A stretch of 37,903 nucleotides of DNA, from contig JAGIAZ010000026.1 of NCBI GenBank assembly GCA_017744605.1, positions 1-37,903 of the forward strand, in the 5' to 3' direction. The translations under genes were made by a program, and so were the position numbers. The notes under the pieces are model-generated. The model was not told the origin of the DNA and did not search any database. It worked only from the letters and a program-made list of their open reading frames with translations. This DNA is from Sphingobium sp. GTDB taxonomy: Bacteria; Pseudomonadota; Alphaproteobacteria; Sphingomonadales; Sphingomonadaceae. This document shows positions 15,382 through 24,143 of the stretch, one piece after another. The number at the start of each line of letters is the position of its first letter. The first letter of the stretch is position 1.

Positions 15382-16992
15382 CTATGACTTAAGTTTGCGC
15401 AGATGGTCGAGCAGAAGCACTTTCTCGACCGACGCCCCTAGGCGAGGCACGGCCGCTTCAATCTTCGATTCGTCTTTCGACACCATCAACTCTTGGATTT
15501 CTTTGCGAGCAATATCCGAGATCGGCGGCTCGACGCGAAAGCAATGCTCGAGGATCTGGTCGAAACTTGCTCCATAGGTCTCGATCTCCGGCGCCCGCGG
15601 GCGGACCTTGCCGTCAACGCGCTCGAAGATAACTACATTTTCGCGCGGCATGTCCGACGGCACAAACGGAGCATGCGTTGTAAGCACCACTTCCTGTGCT
15701 GCGGCACTGGAAGATTGGGAGCGCGGCCCGTCCGCGGTCGGCACTGATCGCAGCCGGTCCATGAATGCCACGCGCCATTGCGGATTGAAGTGCGATTCCG
15801 GCTCATCGAGCAGAAATAGAACGTTAGACTCGCCAATCATCGCGAAAACCCCGAGGATCTCGACGAGTTGATGCTCGCCGTCGGAAAGCGACACGTAATC
15901 GACGATCCGTTCCTCTTCGCCAGCCCGGAATGTTACTTGCTCGAACCTGAAGACCTTGTCCTCATCCGGCGGTTCAGGGAGGCGCGCGGCGAAACGCTGC
16001 GAAGAGACGGCGCGCTCAAACCGTCGACGCGCCGACCGCGAAATGGCGAGGTCGTTTAAGAGCGCCAGCTTGTGAAGCGCGCGATAAAGCTCGAATGCGC
16101 TGTCGAAGAATGATCGGAACGCAGTGCTGGTCTCCGCATCGCACCAATAGTCGAATGTGTAAATTTCACGTGCTTCTTCGTAATCCCAGCAAGTCGAACA
16201 GGCTTTCAGATTAGCTATATATGTTTCTAGCTCGTCAGTAAGCTGAACCCCTTTGCGTCCGGACTGCCTACGTCCACTTGCCGACGTCCGTCCGCTGGCA
16301 AGTTGGATCACACAGCGCACCGATCGCAACGAGTCGAGTGCCGCTACCTCCAGCAAAGTTGATCGTTGCTCGACCGTTCCCAACAGGAGATTGGCGACGA
16401 GAAGCTCGAGATGGGTTCCGTAATCGATTAGCATCAGACGTGGCTCAAGCGGATCTCCGCCATCGCTCGGCGCCGCTGCAGCGTCGTTGAGCAGTGCTCG
16501 GTTGGTGACTTCTTGGGCGTATCCCGAGCGGCTCGCGAAGAACGGGACGCTAAGCGTCTCATTCTCGCCCGACGTGTAGCCGATGATGCGGCGCGGGAGC
16601 AATTTAGCGGTCTCGGGATTGCTTGGGAGATGAGCGACCCATTCGCCGTCCACCAACGTCTCAATGTCGATCGCTTCGTCTGCTACCGATCGCGACAAAC
16701 GAACATGGACCCGCTCGCCGCCCGGCCAGATCAAATATTCGAGCGAAAACGCTTGGCTGGGCGGCGGAGTCTGGCGTTCCTCTGCCGGCGCGCACGCGTG
16801 CCAAGCGGTTTGGAAAATCTCGGCGAGCGTTTGCAGAAACTGGGACTTACCGGTGCCGTTGCGACCAATCAGGCACACAGGCTCGAATCGCACCTCGTCC
16901 TGTGAGAATTCCTCGCGCAGATAGAGTTCCAGGCCATCCAAGATGCCACCGCAGCGGTCCGACCGACCGATTTCAACGCTCAGGATTTTCAT
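15382..16992 (-). CDS. ABC-type AAA ATPase of an RM-associated defence operon (PtuA-like)
   Basis: This 536-residue ATPase has Walker A GRNGTGKS (43-50), an ABC signature-like LSDGEHQL (369-376), Walker B with FLLDEPESHFNP (393-404) and a switch His in LTTHAP (440). The long helical insert (about 170-340) fits SMC/Rad50-like ATPases such as PtuA, RloC and similar defence proteins. No TOPRIM domain is visible, so it is not an OLD nuclease. Its ATG overlaps the hsdS stop by 4 bases, and the HNH gene follows closely. NCBI, as I recall, has a family named restriction-system-associated AAA ATPase, which this resembles. I infer a sensor/activator role for the nuclease partner. Confidence 0.85.
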   Translation of the reverse strand: MKILSVEIGRSDRCGGILDGLELYLREEFSQDEVRFEPVCLIGRNGTGKSQFLQTLAEIFQTAWHACAPAEERQTPPPSQAFSLEYLIWPGGERVHVRLSRSVADEAIDIETLVDGEWVAHLPSNPETAKLLPRRIIGYTSGENETLSVPFFASRSGYAQEVTNRALLNDAAAAPSDGGDPLEPRLMLIDYGTHLELLVANLLLGTVEQRSTLLEVAALDSLRSVRCVIQLASGRTSASGRRQSGRKGVQLTDELETYIANLKACSTCWDYEEAREIYTFDYWCDAETSTAFRSFFDSAFELYRALHKLALLNDLAISRSARRRFERAVSSQRFAARLPEPPDEDKVFRFEQVTFRAGEEERIVDYVSLSDGEHQLVEILGVFAMIGESNVLFLLDEPESHFNPQWRVAFMDRLRSVPTADGPRSQSSSAAAQEVVLTTHAPFVPSDMPRENVVIFERVDGKVRPRAPEIETYGASFDQILEHCFRVEPPISDIARKEIQELMVSKDESKIEAAVPRLGASVEKVLLLDHLRKLKS

Positions 16993-18662
16993 GCGATCTT
17001 GACTAGCTTCATCTTGCGCTCACGACTGTCGTAGCGCTGGGCGAGATGATTTGTACTGATCAACTCGAAGATCAGGTCCTTGAGCTCTTCATAGCTGCCC
17101 GGAGCGTCTGCGCGTACCTGATCGAATGCCAAACCGCTGCTCGGCCAGACCTCGAGCCGGCGTACGAGATATTCGCGCACATTGTCTAGATGCGCTGAGC
17201 TGCGATTGGGCATTTTTGTCCTTCCTCGCCGCGGTTGCGGGATCTTGTCCCGAACGGGCATTGACAGAATTTGACTTGCTGGCAGCTCGTCCGGGCGTTG
17301 GTCGACCAGATCACCGTCAAATGCCTTACGCAGGAGCGCTTGCTCAAGCTTGTCGACTAGATTGGCGCATCGTTGGTTGTCACGCATGACGGCGTCGAGC
17401 CGACCCGACAAACGGTCTAGTTCGGCGAGAACCGCCTTCATCTGCTCCCGAGGCGGTAACGGTACCGGCAATTCCTTGAGAATACGGCCGGTGATCTTTG
17501 GCATGGTGCTGGCCGAGCCGGTTGCGTGATCCCGGAAGTATCGTCTTGCGGCGGGACTATTGAGATAGCGCGCAACGTAACGGCGAGTGATCTCATCATC
17601 GATCCGGATCCGCATCATGAGATCTGGATAGATATAAGTCTGTGGAGGGCCATCGAAGATCGCCGAGGCTCCAACGTGTTCGAGCGCATTTGCGCGCTGA
17701 ATCAGCAAATCGCCCGGACGAAGCCAGTATCTGGAATTTGGAGGCGGTGTAACGTTCACGCGCTTCACCGCTGCCTCATCCAGACGCAACACCCCGGACG
17801 TAGTCGCGGTAAGTCGTAGCGACAATGTGCCTGACGCACCCATTACACCCGCTGGGGAAAGACCGTTGGCCGGTCCTTCGGCAATGAGCGAGGAGAGTGG
17901 TACCGTCGACCAGTTTGACGGCTCGCGTGACCCGTTCGATCGCTTCGCGCCGGCGAGCCTACCCCGAAATGCGGCAATCTCAGCAGCACGGCGCTGTTGA
18001 GAAACCAGCCGCTTGACCCGTTCAAGGTCGGCGCGCACCAGAGCGCAGCGCGCTAGCAGCGGTTCTAGCTTAGCAACGATCCGACGCTGCTCGTCCGTAG
18101 GCGCGAGCCGGACGGGGAACGCGAGCAGTCGCCCCATGTCCACGCTTTCAACCGTGGTGCCGGACTTGACCGCAGTGTCGAGAAAACGCTGCGCTACCGC
18201 GCGCAGATAAAGCGCGACATAACGCGCATCGATGCCTTGCCGCGGCGTGAGTGCTTTCAAGTCCTGATTGAACGCCACCTCTTTCACGGTCACAGCGACT
18301 GGCAGGCTGTGTTGCAGGATACCGCTTCGTGTAACAATCAACACCGATCCGGCCAACGCGAGCTTAAAGGAAGGCGATTGCCGTGCCGCCTCGTTGAGCT
18401 TGTCCTGTGCGTCCTCGACGACGCTCACTTTCATGTCCTTGGGCGAGACCCAGGGGATCGTGCCGTCGCGCCAGAATTGATCTTCAGATTTGCGCGGCGT
18501 GCCGCCGCCGCGCCAGTCTCCCAACTCGCCAAGCGTCGCCTCAACCCAGCCTTCGGGAAGATCTTGCCTTTGGGACGCGCTGTTCACAGCGTAGCGCTCG
18601 CCTCGTCGAAGCTTGCCAGCCAAGGTCGAAAGGACGCCCCAATCGACATCACAGACGACCAT
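16989..18662 (-). CDS. hsdS: Type I restriction specificity subunit with an extra C-terminal domain
   Basis: This 557-residue protein has two target-recognition domains. The first (about 35-215) begins LPEGWVEATLGELGDW with GGGTPRK and IPWVSPKDMK. The second (about 250-430) follows the conserved helix around LERVKRLVSQQRRAAEIAAF. The usual end of HsdS, EQALLRKAFDGDLV, is at about 455. About 90 further residues follow, with a helical, winged-helix-like look (HLDNVREYLVRRLEVWP to LVKIA). HsdS chooses the DNA site methylated by HsdM. The ATG at 18662 overlaps the hsdM end by 14 bases. The start is moderately certain, since an earlier ATG exists at 18686. Confidence 0.88.
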   Translation of the reverse strand: MVVCDVDWGVLSTLAGKLRRGERYAVNSASQRQDLPEGWVEATLGELGDWRGGGTPRKSEDQFWRDGTIPWVSPKDMKVSVVEDAQDKLNEAARQSPSFKLALAGSVLIVTRSGILQHSLPVAVTVKEVAFNQDLKALTPRQGIDARYVALYLRAVAQRFLDTAVKSGTTVESVDMGRLLAFPVRLAPTDEQRRIVAKLEPLLARCALVRADLERVKRLVSQQRRAAEIAAFRGRLAGAKRSNGSREPSNWSTVPLSSLIAEGPANGLSPAGVMGASGTLSLRLTATTSGVLRLDEAAVKRVNVTPPPNSRYWLRPGDLLIQRANALEHVGASAIFDGPPQTYIYPDLMMRIRIDDEITRRYVARYLNSPAARRYFRDHATGSASTMPKITGRILKELPVPLPPREQMKAVLAELDRLSGRLDAVMRDNQRCANLVDKLEQALLRKAFDGDLVDQRPDELPASQILSMPVRDKIPQPRRGRTKMPNRSSAHLDNVREYLVRRLEVWPSSGLAFDQVRADAPGSYEELKDLIFELISTNHLAQRYDSRERKMKLVKIA

Positions 18663-20082
18663 CGTCGGCGATCGTGGCGACGGCATCCAGCTCGACCTCC
18701 TCGGCGATCGATTCCAACTCGGAAAGGGCCGATCGTAGGTAGGCAGCGATCGCGGCGGTCAGATCCTCAGGCTCGGTGAGGTCCGCGTCGACATCATCTA
18801 TCTCATCCCGCAACCAGCTAATATCGAGATTGTCATTTCGAGCAGCCAGTTCCTTACGCGTGAAGCGTCGGAACCGGCCACTGATTCCTTGGTCACGGCG
18901 CTCACCCTTACCATCGGCCTGTGCCCCGAACGCTTCTACAAAGCCATCGAAATAATCGATCCCGAGGGGATTAGAGCGCCCCCAGGTGGGGGAGTTCGAT
19001 CTCAGATCGTAAATCCACAGGTCGCTGGTGCCGGCCGTAGACTTGGTGAAGAAGATCACGTTGGTCTTGACGCCCTGAGCGTAGAAGATCCCCGGCGGCA
19101 GACGGAGAATGGTATGCACGTCGCAGGATTTGAGCATCAGGTCGCGCAGCGCGCGCCCGCGGCCGTCATCGAACAAGACATTGTCGGGAACCACGATCGC
19201 GGCGCGTCCTCCTTCGCTCAATGCGCGAACGCAATGCTCGACAAAGGGTAGCTGATAGCTTGCGACCGTCGCGGTGATAGAAAGGTCATCACGCGCGGGA
19301 CGGCCACCTGCTGGGCCAAACGGCGGATTGGTCAGGATCAGCGTTGGCTGCGGGAGCTTTTCATGGTCCGCCGACAGGGTATCACCGAGATAGACATCAT
19401 CCGCGTCGATATTGTGCAAATAGAGATTCATAAGCAGGAGCCGGTAGGTATCCTGCACATTCTCCATCCCGCTCAGCACCATTGGCGTCGACGAGCCGGA
19501 TTTCGCTCCCGCCTGCCGGGCATGCTGGTGGGCGGATACTAAGAATCCGCCAGTTCCCGCAGCGGGATCCTGTACGACATCCCCGGCTTTAGGCTGCAGC
19601 AATCGGACGAGAACGTCGATCACCGGACGCGGAGTGAAGTATTGCCCAGCGCCACGTTTTGTTTCCTCGGCGTTCTTCTGGAGTAAGCCTTCGTAAAGTT
19701 CGCCAAAACTGTCCCGGCCTTCAGAAAACCAATCTATCTTGGCGATAGCGTCGATCAAAAGCTCAAGGTTCTTGGCCTCGCGCAGGACGGTGTTCGCGCC
19801 TTTGAATATCCGCCGGATAGACGGTGCGACGTCATCTCGATCGCCAAGCCCAAGCAGGATCGATCGATAAAGGTCGAGCTTCTTTGCAGATGCAGCGCCC
19901 ACGAGATCACCCCAGCGCAATCCCGTGGGGACGCGCGTCTCTTCGGCCCGTGTCTCCGCCATCATCTTCAAGAACAGAAGGTAGGTCAATTCGGCGACGT
20001 ACTGAGGATAGGTGATCCCGTCCTTCCTTAGCACCGCGCACAGACGCCAGAGACGCGCGACCAGGTCCGACGATGACGTCAC
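18649..20082 (-). CDS. hsdM: Type I DNA adenine methyltransferase subunit
   Basis: This 477-residue N6-adenine methyltransferase has a helical N-terminal HsdM domain (about 1-130), GQYFTPRPVIDVL (147 onward), the SAM-binding motif DPAAGTGG (172-179) and catalytic NPPF (252-255). With HsdS it methylates DNA at the sites HsdS reads. I chose the GTG at 20082 because GAGG lies 8 bases upstream. A GTG at 20091 would add three residues. It is the first gene of the operon. No hsdR follows or precedes it in the window. The downstream genes are instead an ATPase and an HNH nuclease, which may supply the effector activity. Confidence 0.93.
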   Translation of the reverse strand: MTSSSDLVARLWRLCAVLRKDGITYPQYVAELTYLLFLKMMAETRAEETRVPTGLRWGDLVGAASAKKLDLYRSILLGLGDRDDVAPSIRRIFKGANTVLREAKNLELLIDAIAKIDWFSEGRDSFGELYEGLLQKNAEETKRGAGQYFTPRPVIDVLVRLLQPKAGDVVQDPAAGTGGFLVSAHQHARQAGAKSGSSTPMVLSGMENVQDTYRLLLMNLYLHNIDADDVYLGDTLSADHEKLPQPTLILTNPPFGPAGGRPARDDLSITATVASYQLPFVEHCVRALSEGGRAAIVVPDNVLFDDGRGRALRDLMLKSCDVHTILRLPPGIFYAQGVKTNVIFFTKSTAGTSDLWIYDLRSNSPTWGRSNPLGIDYFDGFVEAFGAQADGKGERRDQGISGRFRRFTRKELAARNDNLDISWLRDEIDDVDADLTEPEDLTAAIAAYLRSALSELESIAEEVELDAVATIADDGRL

Positions 20083-20594
20083 GCAGTGCACCTCGATATC
20101 GCCGACAGGCGATCATGACCGCGGGCGGACATTCGGACTGCTTGCGAGGCTCCCGCCCTACGCGCCTTCAAGCATGTAATCATATAGCCATTTCTCGTCG
20201 TACCCCGAAACGCGAACCTATGGGGCCCGCACCCGCCATACTCGACATTTCCCCACAAACCTGTCGGTTGCTTCCCTCCACGATAGACCCCGAGAGGGGG
20301 CAAAGGCAATGAGTGGCCGTTGCCACCAAGCGAGGCCGGCTCACCTAGGTACCAGCCGGGCTCTCTCAACGAAGGACCGACGCAAAGTATGCGACAATCT
20401 TATCGCTTTTGCGGCGCCGGTGAGTTCCCGTGCGATTAAGCAGCTAGTATCCGGCGACGGCTTTTGGGCTGCGTCAGATCCCAAGGAACGACCGAAATTG
20501 GGGCGCGAAGCTGACACGCCGCCTCACCTTTCGGGATGTCCGCTATCTCGATCGGCGCTTCGGAAAGGAGACTTTCCGGATCGTCCGACATAGC
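20083..20594. other. Intergenic region upstream of hsdM
   Basis: About 510 bases with no supported gene. It must hold the hsdM promoter; an AT-rich stretch at 20177-20195 (read on the minus strand) is a plausible -10 area. A stem-loop with arms CGGAAAG and CTTTCCG lies at 20561-20578. Small ORFs on both strands lack ribosome sites and recognisable sequence. Confidence 0.5.
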
Positions 20595-20620
20595 CGACGA
20601 CGCCGTAACGGGCGCCGTCG
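20595..20620 (-). terminator. Stem-loop after the HU gene
   Basis: Ten-base arms around a six-base loop (20605-20610), 9 of 10 paired, begin 10 bases after the HU stop. There is no clear U tract, so it may be a weak or Rho-assisted terminator. Confidence 0.5.
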
Positions 20621-20630
20621 ACTTATCTCC

Positions 20631-20906
20631 TTAGCCGTTCAGCTTGTCCTTCATGGCCTTGGCGGGGGCGAAGGTCAGCTTCTTAGAGGCCGCAATCTGA
20701 ATGGTCGCACCGGTGGACGGATTACGGCCTTCGCGGGCGGCGCTTGCTTTGATCTTGAACTTCCCGAAGCCGGCGAGCGAGACCTCCTCGCCAGCGGCAG
20801 CTGCCTCGCCGATCAGCGAGAACACAGCGTCGACCGCCTTCTTTGCGTCTGCCTTCGTCACGCCCGTGCTGGCAGCCAGCTTTTCGGCAATATCGCTATT
20901 GTTCAT
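20631..20906 (-). CDS. HU-family DNA-binding protein
   Basis: This 91-residue protein shows the complete HU/IHF fold. Helical dimerisation comes first (MNNSDIAEKLAASTGVTKADAKKAVDAVF is typical, shown in part as DIAEKLAASTGVTK), followed by the conserved GFGKFKIKASAAREGRNP and then GATIQIAASKKLTF. It bends DNA and helps organise the nucleoid or assemble nucleoprotein complexes. AAGGAGAATTC precedes the ATG at 20906. It lies 40 bases after the chimeric sigma-HEPN ORF on the same strand, and a stem-loop follows. It could be a chromosomal HU or a mobile-element copy used in recombination or transfer. Confidence 0.95.
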   Translation of the reverse strand: MNNSDIAEKLAASTGVTKADAKKAVDAVFSLIGEAAAAGEEVSLAGFGKFKIKASAAREGRNPSTGATIQIAASKKLTFAPAKAMKDKLNG

Positions 20907-20946
20907 TGAGAATTCTCCTTGGGATGATGAGTTTGGGCGGCTGCGC

Positions 20947-21930
20947 CTAAACGCGCGATCGCAATTCCGCAATCCGGGTTTGACAGAGCTCATGAACCGC
21001 CTGACCGAGCGCTTCTATGTGCTCCGCTAGCCAATTCAGTTCGTCCTTCGAAATCCGATAGTGCTTGGAGTAGCGGGCTTTGACGTACGCATCCTTGAGC
21101 TTCTCAAAACGCGCGCGATCCGCCTTTGTCGACCTTGGCCAAGCCGGAACAAGAGAACCGGAGATCTTCTCCGCCTGGTTGCGGAGGAAGTTCAGGTTGT
21201 GCACGTGCGGGGTGTAGAAGGTGCACACCAGAAGCACGCAGTGGTAGAGGAACTCAGTGGTCTGCTGAAGATCAAAGGCAGCGGGCTTGTTATATCCCTG
21301 CTCAATGCCAAACTTAGCCGTCGCGAAGCGCTGCATCGCAGTTGGAAACCACTCCTCAAAATACTCTTCCGCCATTTCCAGTGCGGCGTCAGGCGATTTG
21401 GGGCGGGGCGTATGAAGTTCTGAGTCGTCCAGCTGATAGAGCGCGATGCCGTCCCTTACGACATCCATGAAGAAATAGCGCCCGTGGGCGAGACCATCAT
21501 TTACCTCCTGTAGCACATAGACCTCACGGGTCTTCGGCGGCAACTGATCCACGGCGGCCCTGTAGCGCTCGCGCATTTCGTTGATCTCGGCAACAGCGTC
21601 CGGCGGCAGGGGTTCATCGCAAGTCCTGATCTCGGTCGACCCAACGGCCTGCGCACGAAACCAGCGCCGGGTACGATCGGCCAGCAGGTGACGGACGATC
21701 CCCCGAAGATAGGCAGCCGGATTGAGCGAGGCTGCGGCTGAGCGCGTCTCTGCAAGGCGCGTGAACGCCTCCTGCACGATGTCGTGCCGCTCGTCCTCGG
21801 CCCAAACCCTCCGCTTGAGCAGGCGAATGAGGCGAGGGGCTTCGGCGCGGTAAACCGCGTCGAGCAAATGATGTTCGATGCCGTCGGCACTGACGGCGCG
21901 GCTTGCATCGCCCTGCCCGGGAGAGGACAT
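20947..21930 (-). CDS. Chimeric ORF: ECF sigma factor N-terminus joined to nucleotidyltransferase-HEPN C-terminus
   Basis: Residues about 18-139 of 327 read as the front of a FecI-like ECF sigma factor: region 2 with LIRLLKRRVW, DIVQEAFTRLA and YLRGIVRHLLADRTRR, and the start of region 4, LPPKTREVYVL. The HTH that should follow is absent. From residue about 141 on, the sequence QEVNDGLAHGRYFFMDVV through the end matches the C-terminal part of proteins that join a minimal nucleotidyltransferase to a HEPN domain (HEPN helices around EFLYHCVLLVCTFYT and ARYSKHYR). The nucleotidyltransferase half is missing. The junction is near base 21511. It is most simply a fusion made by a deletion, and whether it is expressed is unknown. 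The start at 21930 is preferred over 21984. Confidence 0.75.
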   Translation of the reverse strand: MSSPGQGDASRAVSADGIEHHLLDAVYRAEAPRLIRLLKRRVWAEDERHDIVQEAFTRLAETRSAAASLNPAAYLRGIVRHLLADRTRRWFRAQAVGSTEIRTCDEPLPPDAVAEINEMRERYRAAVDQLPPKTREVYVLQEVNDGLAHGRYFFMDVVRDGIALYQLDDSELHTPRPKSPDAALEMAEEYFEEWFPTAMQRFATAKFGIEQGYNKPAAFDLQQTTEFLYHCVLLVCTFYTPHVHNLNFLRNQAEKISGSLVPAWPRSTKADRARFEKLKDAYVKARYSKHYRISKDELNWLAEHIEALGQAVHELCQTRIAELRSRV

Positions 21931-22198
21931 GAACTCAGGCCGAGCGAAAAGAAGGCAGCAACATGATGCTGCCCGAAAGAGCATTTGAATGATGGGTCAC
22001 GACTGGTCGATCCAGACGAGCCGGTCTCGTTCCAATGCTCACGCCAAACCATCAGGGATCGGCGCACGTCATGCCTGGAGGAACTGTCCGGCGATGCTTC
22101 TCCGGCCAAGTGTTGCATCGCCCCTCAAATGTGCATGACATCGCCGCCTTGGGCAAGAGCCCCTGCGCGGCCGATCTTCTGGCGACTGTCGACCTCCT

Positions 22199-22585
22199 TC
22201 ATCGACCCTCCCGTTCGCCGCCGCGGATCGCCTCGAGCGCGTCGAAATAGCCGCCCAGCAACGCTACCGCCTTCCCCGTGAGCTCGACATTGACCCGGCG
22301 GGCATCGTCCGGATCGGGCGCGCGGATGAGCAACCCCTTGTCGGTCATCCGATTGATCGTACGAAGTGCAGAGCGGATCGGAACATGGGCCGCGCCGCAC
22401 AGGCTCGAGAGCGATCGCGGTTTTCGATTGCCCAGCAGATAGAGGTCGAGGAGCATGTCCAGCGCAGGCACCGAATAAAGATCGCGTCCAAGCCGTTCGC
22501 CCAGAAGCTGGTGCGCACGAACCGCAAATGCGATCATCTCTCCGCGCGCCTGCGAGCCGGCCAGCCAGGACGGACCTGCGTTCAT
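22199..22585 (-). CDS. MarR-like winged-helix regulator of the quorum-sensing operon
   Basis: This 128-residue protein has a winged-helix DNA-binding core. A helix pair comes first (LYSVPALDMLLDLYLLG), then the recognition segment SLSSLCGAAHVPIRSALRTINRM, and then a wing with GLLIRAPDPDDARRVNVELT. This is the MarR pattern, including the DDAR wing motif. It lies one base after the dioxygenase stop, so it is the last gene of the luxR-luxI-dioxygenase-marR group. Its targets and ligand are unknown. A role in tuning this operon or in responding to a small aromatic or AHL-related molecule is inferred from position only. Confidence 0.75.
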   Translation of the reverse strand: MNAGPSWLAGSQARGEMIAFAVRAHQLLGERLGRDLYSVPALDMLLDLYLLGNRKPRSLSSLCGAAHVPIRSALRTINRMTDKGLLIRAPDPDDARRVNVELTGKAVALLGGYFDALEAIRGGEREGR

Positions 22586-22586
22586 A

Positions 22587-23498
22587 TCATGCCTGAGATT
22601 CCGGGCTGAAGCCGATGGGAAGGCTGCCGTCGTAGAAGCGCGCGATCAGTGCTTCCTGCTCTGGCCGTAAGGCATCGACCGCGCCCAGCGGCGTTCCGTC
22701 ATGCTCTTCGAGGAGGACCGAGGGACAGCGCCCTTCATAGGTCCCAAGATTGGGCCGGTGCGCCCGATAGCCAGCAAGCGCGGAGAGCTCGGGATGGAAT
22801 GCCCTTGCGACTTGCGGCGGATAAGCAAGCCAGGGCAACTCATAGGGCTTGAGCCAACCCAGGCTGTAGGAGACGATCATACCCCGGCGCGGCACCATTG
22901 TCGCGTTGGCGCCCCCGCCGTGCAGGGTCGAGCCCAGAAAGAGAAGCGCTTCGCCCGGTGCCATGCACGCGCTCACGGCCTCGGCCGGATCGAGCAGCAG
23001 CTCATCCTGCCGGCGATGGCTCCCGGGCCAGATGCGCGTCGCGCCATTTTCGTGCGTATAGGGGGTGAATGGCCACATCACATTGACCAGATATTCGATG
23101 CCGGGGACCCGGACCGGCCACATGTCCTGGTCTCGATGCGGAGGCTGGATGTCGCCGCCCGGCAGGATCTCGATCGCCTGGGTCAGGTTGAGCTGGATCG
23201 TGTCACATGCCCCGCCCAGGACCGCCTGGACGATGCCATAGACAAGCTTGTGTCTCACAAACCCGTCCATATGAGCCGAGCGACGCAGGAGCCCGTGGAA
23301 GCGCCTGGTCGCGCTCCCGTAGAATGGTCCGCTCGCGCGGGGGGTTCTGGCAAAGTCCCCCTCGAGATCCGCGGCAAGAGCAGCGACCTGATCGGTCGAG
23401 ATCGCCGCCGGGATGATGCAATAGCCGTTCTTCATCAGTGCCTGTACCCAGGCCTCGACCTGCCCGTCTTTCTCGAGCGCATCAGTTGCGATGGTCAT
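22587..23498 (-). CDS. Phytanoyl-CoA dioxygenase-like Fe(II)/2-oxoglutarate oxygenase
   Basis: This 303-residue enzyme belongs to the phytanoyl-CoA dioxygenase (PhyH) superfamily. Candidate iron ligands are His and Asp in PPHRDQD (about 142-148) and the distal His in STLHGGG (about 210-216), with an Arg shortly after as the 2-oxoglutarate anchor (MVPRRGM). Such enzymes hydroxylate a substrate using oxygen and 2-oxoglutarate. The gene starts 10 bases after the luxI stop and is clearly co-transcribed with it. Genes of this type are known next to luxI/luxR in some sphingomonads. The substrate, possibly the acyl chain of the signal, is unknown. Confidence 0.9.
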   Translation of the reverse strand: MTIATDALEKDGQVEAWVQALMKNGYCIIPAAISTDQVAALAADLEGDFARTPRASGPFYGSATRRFHGLLRRSAHMDGFVRHKLVYGIVQAVLGGACDTIQLNLTQAIEILPGGDIQPPHRDQDMWPVRVPGIEYLVNVMWPFTPYTHENGATRIWPGSHRRQDELLLDPAEAVSACMAPGEALLFLGSTLHGGGANATMVPRRGMIVSYSLGWLKPYELPWLAYPPQVARAFHPELSALAGYRAHRPNLGTYEGRCPSVLLEEHDGTPLGAVDALRPEQEALIARFYDGSLPIGFSPESQA

Positions 23499-23508
23499 GG
23501 TCGCTTTC

Positions 23509-24135
23509 CTAGGCCGGGCGGGACGCGTCGGCGGTGCCCAGGGTCAGGTTCGCCGGCTCATAGGTGCCCGCCGCGCGCAGGAGGGCGATCGTTTGCTCGG
23601 AGACGTGAATCTGCAGGGCTCCGGTGGTGGCACCGGATATGGTTCGCGGCTCGCCTAGGGGTTCGCAGATCCATCCCAAAGCGAGGATCTGGCTCAGCCA
23701 GCTTGAATCGGCCACGCAGACGAAACGCGAGATGCCGTTGAGAAGAGCGAACTCGACCGCAGCGCTCGTGAGCCGGTTACGCTCGCGCCGTCGCTCGGCG
23801 GCCGGCAGGCGCGGGGAAATGCAGCCGCGTGTGATCTCCCAGATCTGCGCGCCGACCGGCGATGGACCCTCGCACAGATCGGGGAAAAGCGATCCCAGGA
23901 TATGAGGCTGGAGGGTGGGGAGCAGGCGAATGGAGCCGCGATGTTCGCCCTCGTCCGACGCACTCACCAGGTAGACGGCATGGTCGCCGTCGAACTGGTC
24001 GATCTCATATTGGCCATCGACGACCGGCACATCCCATTTGCGCAGATCGACAAAGACGCGCTTGCGATCGCGATGCATGCTGTCGAAAATGATCGATGTG
24101 CCCGGACGGGCATGACCGGTGTAGAACTGGATCAT
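23509..24135 (-). CDS. luxI: Acyl-homoserine-lactone synthase
   Basis: This 208-residue LuxI-type synthase makes an acyl-homoserine lactone from SAM and an acyl-carrier donor. The conserved residues of the family are present at the expected spacing: Arg24, Phe28, Trp34 (RVFVDLRKWDVP), Asp46 and Asp49, Arg70 (GSIRLLPT), Phe84, Glu100 and Arg103 (WEITRGCI). The chain length of the product cannot be read from the sequence. The start at 24135 has a Gly-run ribosome site (GGGGGGAC) that lies in one arm of a hairpin (24144-24160). It is the second gene of the operon after luxR. Confidence 0.94.
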   Translation of the reverse strand: MIQFYTGHARPGTSIIFDSMHRDRKRVFVDLRKWDVPVVDGQYEIDQFDGDHAVYLVSASDEGEHRGSIRLLPTLQPHILGSLFPDLCEGPSPVGAQIWEITRGCISPRLPAAERRRERNRLTSAAVEFALLNGISRFVCVADSSWLSQILALGWICEPLGEPRTISGATTGALQIHVSEQTIALLRAAGTYEPANLTLGTADASRPA

Positions 24136-24143
24136 CGAGTGTC

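Noticed and set aside
21490..21515. AGGAGG followed by ATG inside the chimeric sigma-HEPN ORF, as an internal start
   Set aside because: The ATG is out of frame with the HEPN part and its frame gives no recognisable protein.
22701..23741. 346-codon open frame on the plus strand
   Set aside because: Antisense to the dioxygenase and the end of luxI. No recognisable domain.
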